Below, in pieces: positions 7,415 to 10,060 of a DNA stretch of 10,060 nt. The notes under the pieces were generated by a model that was given only the letters and a program-made list of their open reading frames with translations, had not been told where the DNA came from and made no database searches. Position 1 is the first letter of the stretch; every line of letters begins with the position of its first letter. Source of the stretch: CAZAGT01 sp964484515 (GTDB taxonomy: Bacteria > Desulfobacterota > DSM-4660 > Desulfatiglandales > HGW-15); assembly GCA_964484515.1 (NCBI GenBank), contig CAZAGT010000178.1, positions 1-10,060 on the forward strand. The letters are read 5' to 3'. The translations under genes were made by a program, and so were the position numbers.

Positions 7415-7528
7415 GGGAAGGTAGAAGTTGGCAGGTTTCTTATGCCCGGTCGGACAATATTTCAGGCCTATGACTAGGCTGAAACACTTCGGCCTTCAGT
7501 CTTCAACCTAAATGCCTGACGTGTCACG

Positions 7529-7548
7529 GAAGGAATAATATTTCCTTC
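7529..7548. other. 7-bp hairpin in the spacer before pyrE
   Basis: GAAGGAA (7529-7535) and TTCCTTC (7542-7548) are perfect reverse complements around TAATAT. The AT-rich loop and position about 100 nt before pyrE suggest a protein binding site or weak structure. The same spacer (7415-7642) also holds CTTCAGT followed by CTTCAAC (7494-7507), another 7-nt periodic pair. No terminator T-tract follows. Confidence 0.35.
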
Positions 7549-7612
7549 TACCAAGGAATATGAATGCAGAACCCCGTGGCCTGCTTTTGACAACGGACCA
7601 CGAACAACAGAC

Positions 7613-7637
7613 ATTGAGCTTTTTCGCTCAATCAGGG
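7613..7637 (+). promoter_or_regulatory. Hairpin abutting the pyrE Shine-Dalgarno site
   Basis: ATTGAGC (7613-7619) and GCTCAAT (7626-7632) pair perfectly around TTTTTC. The stem ends one base before the Shine-Dalgarno AGGG (7634-7637), and the ATG follows at 7643. Pyrimidine genes are often controlled by leader RNA structures, so a translational role is plausible. The loop U5 is not in terminator position. The structure is observed and the regulation inferred. Confidence 0.45.
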
Positions 7638-7642
7638 ATACC

Positions 7643-8413
7643 ATGGAAGACTATAAGGAACGCCTAGCTCTGCTGCTGGCCGAAACAGGAGCCCTCTTCT
7701 TTGACCAAGACCTGTCCCTGAAAGACGGTCGCCCGACCCCCTATTTTGTCAACTTGGGCATGTTCCGAACGGGTCGCCTGAGCATGGAGATGGGCACTTT
7801 CTTCGCCGAGATGATGGTGGAGCGCGGGCTTGTCGAAGAGACCGATATCATCCTCGGGCCTTCCTACAAGGGGAGTGCGATCGCCTTGGCAACCGCCATC
7901 GCCCTTTACGCCTACCACGGCTGTGATCTGCTCTACGAATACGATCGCAAGGAGGCCAAGACCCACGGGGAAGTCAGCGGGGCGAAAGGCATGTTCGTCA
8001 ATCGCGCCTTTTTCGACGGTTGCCGGGTCTTCATCGTCGACGATGTGGCTACCTCCATGGGGACCAAATATGACCTTGTCAAGCGAGTGAAGACGGTGGC
8101 TGAGGAAAGCGGCATGGCGGTCCATATCAAGGGCGTCGGGATTGCCGTGGATCGCGAGCAGTGCTCAGCCGTCTATGACGAAAAGGGCCGTCCGATCCTA
8201 GACAAAAAGGGGGATGATGCCATCGGTGAGTTCGTTTCAAGCACCGGTATCCCGGTCTATAGGGTCGCAGGTATCAGGGAGATCGTGGATTTCCTTTATA
8301 GGGAGCAGGTGCCGGTCGTCATAGCCGGTAGCCGCAAGCCGATTGACGAGGCCACAAAAGCAGAATTTGACGATTATCTCAAAACCTATGGGATAGACAA
8401 CGCCCAAAGTTGA
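7643..8413 (+). CDS. pyrE: Orotate phosphoribosyltransferase-like protein
   Basis: A 256-residue type I phosphoribosyltransferase. By family, PyrE joins orotate and PRPP to give orotidine 5'-phosphate in UMP synthesis. Supporting motifs in order are LKDGRPTPYFVNLG (26-39), the GPSYKGSAIA phosphate-binding loop (72-81), the DRKEAKTHGE catalytic flexible loop (101-110), and the PRPP motif VFIVDDVATSMGT (129-141). The PRPP motif differs from the usual VDDVITAGT form in having S-M before G-T, which amounts to one extra residue. The protein is about 40 residues longer than E. coli PyrE (213), mainly through a charged segment near 172-200 and a C-terminal extension. The ATG at 7643 has AGGG 5 nt upstream. 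No other pyrimidine gene is in the window, so an orotate-specific role is likely but not proven. Confidence 0.88.
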   Translation: MEDYKERLALLLAETGALFFDQDLSLKDGRPTPYFVNLGMFRTGRLSMEMGTFFAEMMVERGLVEETDIILGPSYKGSAIALATAIALYAYHGCDLLYEYDRKEAKTHGEVSGAKGMFVNRAFFDGCRVFIVDDVATSMGTKYDLVKRVKTVAEESGMAVHIKGVGIAVDREQCSAVYDEKGRPILDKKGDDAIGEFVSSTGIPVYRVAGIREIVDFLYREQVPVVIAGSRKPIDEATKAEFDDYLKTYGIDNAQS

Positions 8414-8768
8414 CGTGCTGCAGGAGGGAAGGCCCCAGAGCTCCTCGAAAAGTCTCACATGGTTATCTCTTGCCCTGAGGGATAGCACCTTTTGCTTTGC
8501 CATTGTCAGCTAAGCAAAAAGTCTGGGTATGTCGAGAAAGATAGCGAACGGGCGGCGGGAAAGAAGAACAACGCGATTACCCGATACAGCAAAGGTCGAT
8601 GATGCTGCTCGCAAGATCCCGCCCAAGCTGGCAGATTTAAGGCGCTGAATGTAAGGGCTAGTGGATGGCGACATTAGTTTTTTTCGAGGTTTTTTGCCTC
8701 ATGCCTCGTACCTTTTGCACAGACCGCAGATGCCTGTTTTCAGCGAAGCTGTCGAAAAACCTATTTCT
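8414..8768. other. Gene-free spacer after pyrE
   Basis: I find no supportable gene in this stretch. It holds an 8-bp inverted repeat, TTTTGCTT (8490-8497) with AAGCAAAA (8512-8519), and a wide-spaced 7-bp pair, GGCGGGA (8554-8560) with TCCCGCC (8617-8623). It also holds a 39-codon frame starting at 8529 without a ribosome binding site, and the hairpin GAGG-TTTTTTG-CCTC near 8686-8700. The 16-nt word at 8745-8760 resembles the right arm of the element that follows. None of these is a clear terminator for pyrE. Confidence 0.5.
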
Positions 8769-8909
8769 CTGAGGCTGATGGAAAATGTCCATATGCAAGG
8801 CTTCCGAAATCCCGAGGAATGAGGAGTACATAGAAGTACGCCGCAGTGACGAGGGATGAGGGTAACCCCGATAGAATCGGGACAGATGGGCGTTTTCCGA
8901 CAGCCTCAG
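8769..8909. repeat. 141-bp structured inverted-repeat element (MITE- or repeat-RNA-like)
   Basis: The left arm (8769-8792) and right arm (8886-8909) are 24-nt imperfect inverted repeats beginning CTGAGGCTG and ending CAGCCTCAG. Twenty of 24 positions match, and three of the four differences would be G-U pairs in RNA. Between them are a GTAC/GTAC stem (8826-8839), a CCCGAT-AGA-ATCGGG hairpin (8867-8881), and an internal direct repeat, CGAGGAATGAGG (8813-8824) with CGAGGGATGAGG (8850-8861). No protein fits, and the long open frame across it on the minus strand is a by-product. The arms and loops suggest a small non-autonomous mobile element or dispersed structured repeat. No flanking target duplication is evident. 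It ends 39 nt before the Nudix gene. Confidence 0.6.
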
Positions 8910-8948
8910 CACCATCCTGAAACTCCAATAAGTGTAACCCCATAACCC

Positions 8949-9551
8949 ATGCATAATATCCCTGCCATCGTAAAGAACGCCTTAGAAAAGCGAACGCCCA
9001 GGGTCATTGAGGCCGGCTCGGCCTCATTTAAAGATGCCGCCGTATTGATTCCGCTTTTTCAGCGCGACAGCGACTTCGTGGTCATCCTAACGCAGAGGAC
9101 CGACCGAGTGGAACACCACAAGGGCCAGATCTCGTTTCCCGGGGGCCATGTGGATGAGGACGACGCTTCTTTCGAAGATGCCGCCCTGCGGGAGGCGGAG
9201 GAAGAGATCGGGCTGCTGAAAAAGGATGTCCAAGTCCTGGGTCCTCTGGATGATCAGACCACCGTGGCGTCACAATTCGTCGTTCACTCATTTGTTGGGC
9301 TGACTCCCTATCCCTATGATTTTCGAATCAATCAGAAGGAGGTTGAGAGGATTCTGGAGGTGCCGTTTGAGGTCTTCACGTCAGGTGGTTATGAGGTCGA
9401 AGATCACCGGGTGACCTATGGAGGCAGGACCTACAAGACGCCGGCATATCGCTACCAGGGGGACTTGATTTGGGGGGCGACCGCCAGGATCATGAGAGAT
9501 TTCATTAAGATAATCGGCCCCGAATTGGGCTTGCCTTCAAGCAGGAAATAG
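8949..9551 (+). CDS. Nudix hydrolase, CoA pyrophosphatase-like (NudL/Nudt7 group)
   Basis: A 200-residue cytosolic Nudix enzyme. The Nudix box has the catalytic run REAEEEIGL at 81-89, whose glutamates bind Mg2+. Just before it, LTQRTDRVEHHKGQISFPGG (47-66) matches the UPF0035/NuCoA signature that marks coenzyme A-cleaving members. The box lacks the first canonical Glu, as is usual in this subgroup. The family splits CoA or oxidised CoA into acyl-phosphopantetheine and 3',5'-ADP; this substrate is inferred from the signature. The ATG at 8949 has no clear Shine-Dalgarno sequence, and its leader abuts the 141-bp inverted-repeat element. A tRNA-Pro gene starts 16 nt after the stop codon, with a shared terminator downstream. 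Confidence 0.9.
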   Translation: MHNIPAIVKNALEKRTPRVIEAGSASFKDAAVLIPLFQRDSDFVVILTQRTDRVEHHKGQISFPGGHVDEDDASFEDAALREAEEEIGLLKKDVQVLGPLDDQTTVASQFVVHSFVGLTPYPYDFRINQKEVERILEVPFEVFTSGGYEVEDHRVTYGGRTYKTPAYRYQGDLIWGATARIMRDFIKIIGPELGLPSSRK

Positions 9552-9567
9552 AATATCTTGAATTTGT

Positions 9568-9644
9568 CGGGACGTGGCTCAGTCTGGTAGAGCACCGCGT
9601 TCGGGACGCGGGAGTCGCTGGTTCAAATCCAGTCGTCCCGACCA
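9568..9644 (+). tRNA. tRNA-Pro (anticodon CGG)
   Basis: A full 77-nt cloverleaf. Acceptor arm CGGGACG pairs perfectly with CGTCCCG (9634-9640), followed by discriminator A and an encoded CCA (9642-9644). The D stem is GCTC/GAGC with GG in the loop. The anticodon stem CCGCG/CGCGG holds loop TTCGGGA, giving anticodon CGG at 9602-9604 with G at position 37, typical of tRNA-Pro. The T arm is GCTGG-TTCAAAT-CCAGT. It reads proline codon CCG. It lies 16 nt after the Nudix gene, so it is probably processed from a joint transcript. Confidence 0.97.
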
Positions 9645-9681
9645 GAAAATGCTCTAAGAAATCAGTAGGTTGATATCATGG

Positions 9682-9717
9682 GGCAATCCATTAGGCCTGA
9701 ATGGATTGCCTTTTTTT
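9682..9717 (+). terminator. Intrinsic terminator after tRNA-Pro
   Basis: GGCAATCCATT (9682-9692) pairs perfectly with AATGGATTGCC (9700-9710) around a 7-nt loop, followed by seven T residues (9711-9717). This 11-bp stem with a T-tract is a textbook Rho-independent terminator. It lies 37 nt after the tRNA CCA and likely ends the Nudix-tRNA transcript. Confidence 0.95.
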
Positions 9718-10060
9718 ATACCCAAAGCTTCCGTACTCGGCTCCTTTTGCCCTTGACCCCAACAACAGAGTATCTGGGTTCTCCGGGGGACTTTACGGGT
9801 CAGCGTGGGTCTGTGGCCGATGATCGTGATGTGCCTTTTAGCCTAATAACCATACGACCCAATTTAGCTAAACCTCCTATGTCACAAATCTCCCCCCCCC
9901 TGCGCTCGTACCAATCCAGAATATTTTGGCTCCTCACAAGAATTTGTGGGCGAAAAAACCGTTTCCAGCCTCTGCGGTGGGAGGTCTGTGATGTCTTTTC
10001 GCAGGGACTGGCGGGAGGGCACTGTCTTTTCATGACTTATCTGTGGGGGAAGCCGCAGCC
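9718..10060. other. Gene-free window edge with a C9 tract
   Basis: I see no recognisable gene here. A run of nine C lies at 9892-9900. A 7-bp inverted pair, CACAAAT (9883-9889) with ATTTGTG (9942-9948), brackets the following 52 nt. A 77-codon minus-strand frame (9800-10033) covers the region but has no Shine-Dalgarno sequence, no recognisable motif, and the homopolymer inside it. It could be a relic of a gene or non-coding sequence. Being just downstream of a tRNA 3' end, it is a site type where integrated elements are often found, but no integrase or duplicated tRNA end is seen. Confidence 0.45.

Noticed and set aside
8490..8519. 8-bp inverted repeat considered as a terminator for pyrE
   Set aside because: The 14-nt loop, AT-rich stem and lack of a T-tract after either arm do not fit intrinsic termination.
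8529..8648. 39-codon plus-strand small frame in the spacer after pyrE
   Set aside because: It is very basic and starts with ATG, but there is no Shine-Dalgarno sequence, no recognisable family and no sign of a partner gene.
8658..8954. 98-codon minus-strand frame across the 141-bp element
   Set aside because: It is the translation of an inverted-repeat element plus flanks. It has no ribosome binding site or domain and is best explained as non-coding.
9800..10033. 77-codon minus-strand frame near the window end
   Set aside because: It has no Shine-Dalgarno site or known motif and contains a homopolymer run. I cannot separate it from chance, so it is described only as part of the spacer.
9568..10060. 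tRNA 3' end as an integration site for a genomic island
   Set aside because: No integrase gene, no duplicated tRNA 3' segment and no mobile genes are visible in the remaining sequence.

Overview
This is a roughly 10 kb bacterial chromosomal window of moderately high GC. It carries eight protein-coding genes that can be supported, one tRNA-Pro gene, a strong intrinsic terminator, and unusually long, repeat-rich spacers. The gene set (Lgt lipoprotein acyltransferase, a UPF0182 giant membrane protein, acetamidase/formamidase, a PyrE-type phosphoribosyltransferase, a CoA-type Nudix hydrolase) together with a CCA-encoding tRNA suggests a diderm bacterium. Desulfobacterota (former Deltaproteobacteria) is my best guess. 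This is inference from gene content and the style of the spacers, not a proven placement. No phage, CRISPR, transposase or secretion gene is visible, so this looks like a housekeeping region with active small repeats in its spacers.

Layout. Positions 1-259 form a gene-free edge with hairpins and short 7-nt periodic repeats. Two minus-strand genes follow as a likely operon: a METTL21/Methyltransf_16-like methyltransferase (877-1494) and an HD-domain hydrolase (260-838). A 488-nt divergent spacer precedes a plus-strand pair: a 949-residue UPF0182 membrane protein (1983-4832) and a small cupin (4829-5257) that starts inside the stop codon of the first. Downstream on the plus strand lie lgt (5442-6335), a metal-dependent acetamidase/formamidase (6443-7414), a divergent pyrE (7643-8413), a 535-nt spacer holding a 141-bp inverted-repeat element (8769-8909), a CoA-pyrophosphatase-like Nudix gene (8949-9551), and tRNA-Pro(CGG) 16 nt after it (9568-9644). 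An 11-bp intrinsic terminator (9682-9717) closes that unit. The last 343 nt hold no gene I can defend.

The genes do not form one obvious pathway. The tightest functional hints are the translational coupling of UPF0182 to the cupin, the methyltransferase-HD pair, and the tail-gating of tRNA-Pro behind the Nudix gene. The most distinctive non-coding signals are the 141-bp structured inverted-repeat element with a nearby extra arm, recurring 7-nt periodicity in five separate spacers, and small hairpins lying on or beside the ribosome binding sites of pyrE and the amidase.
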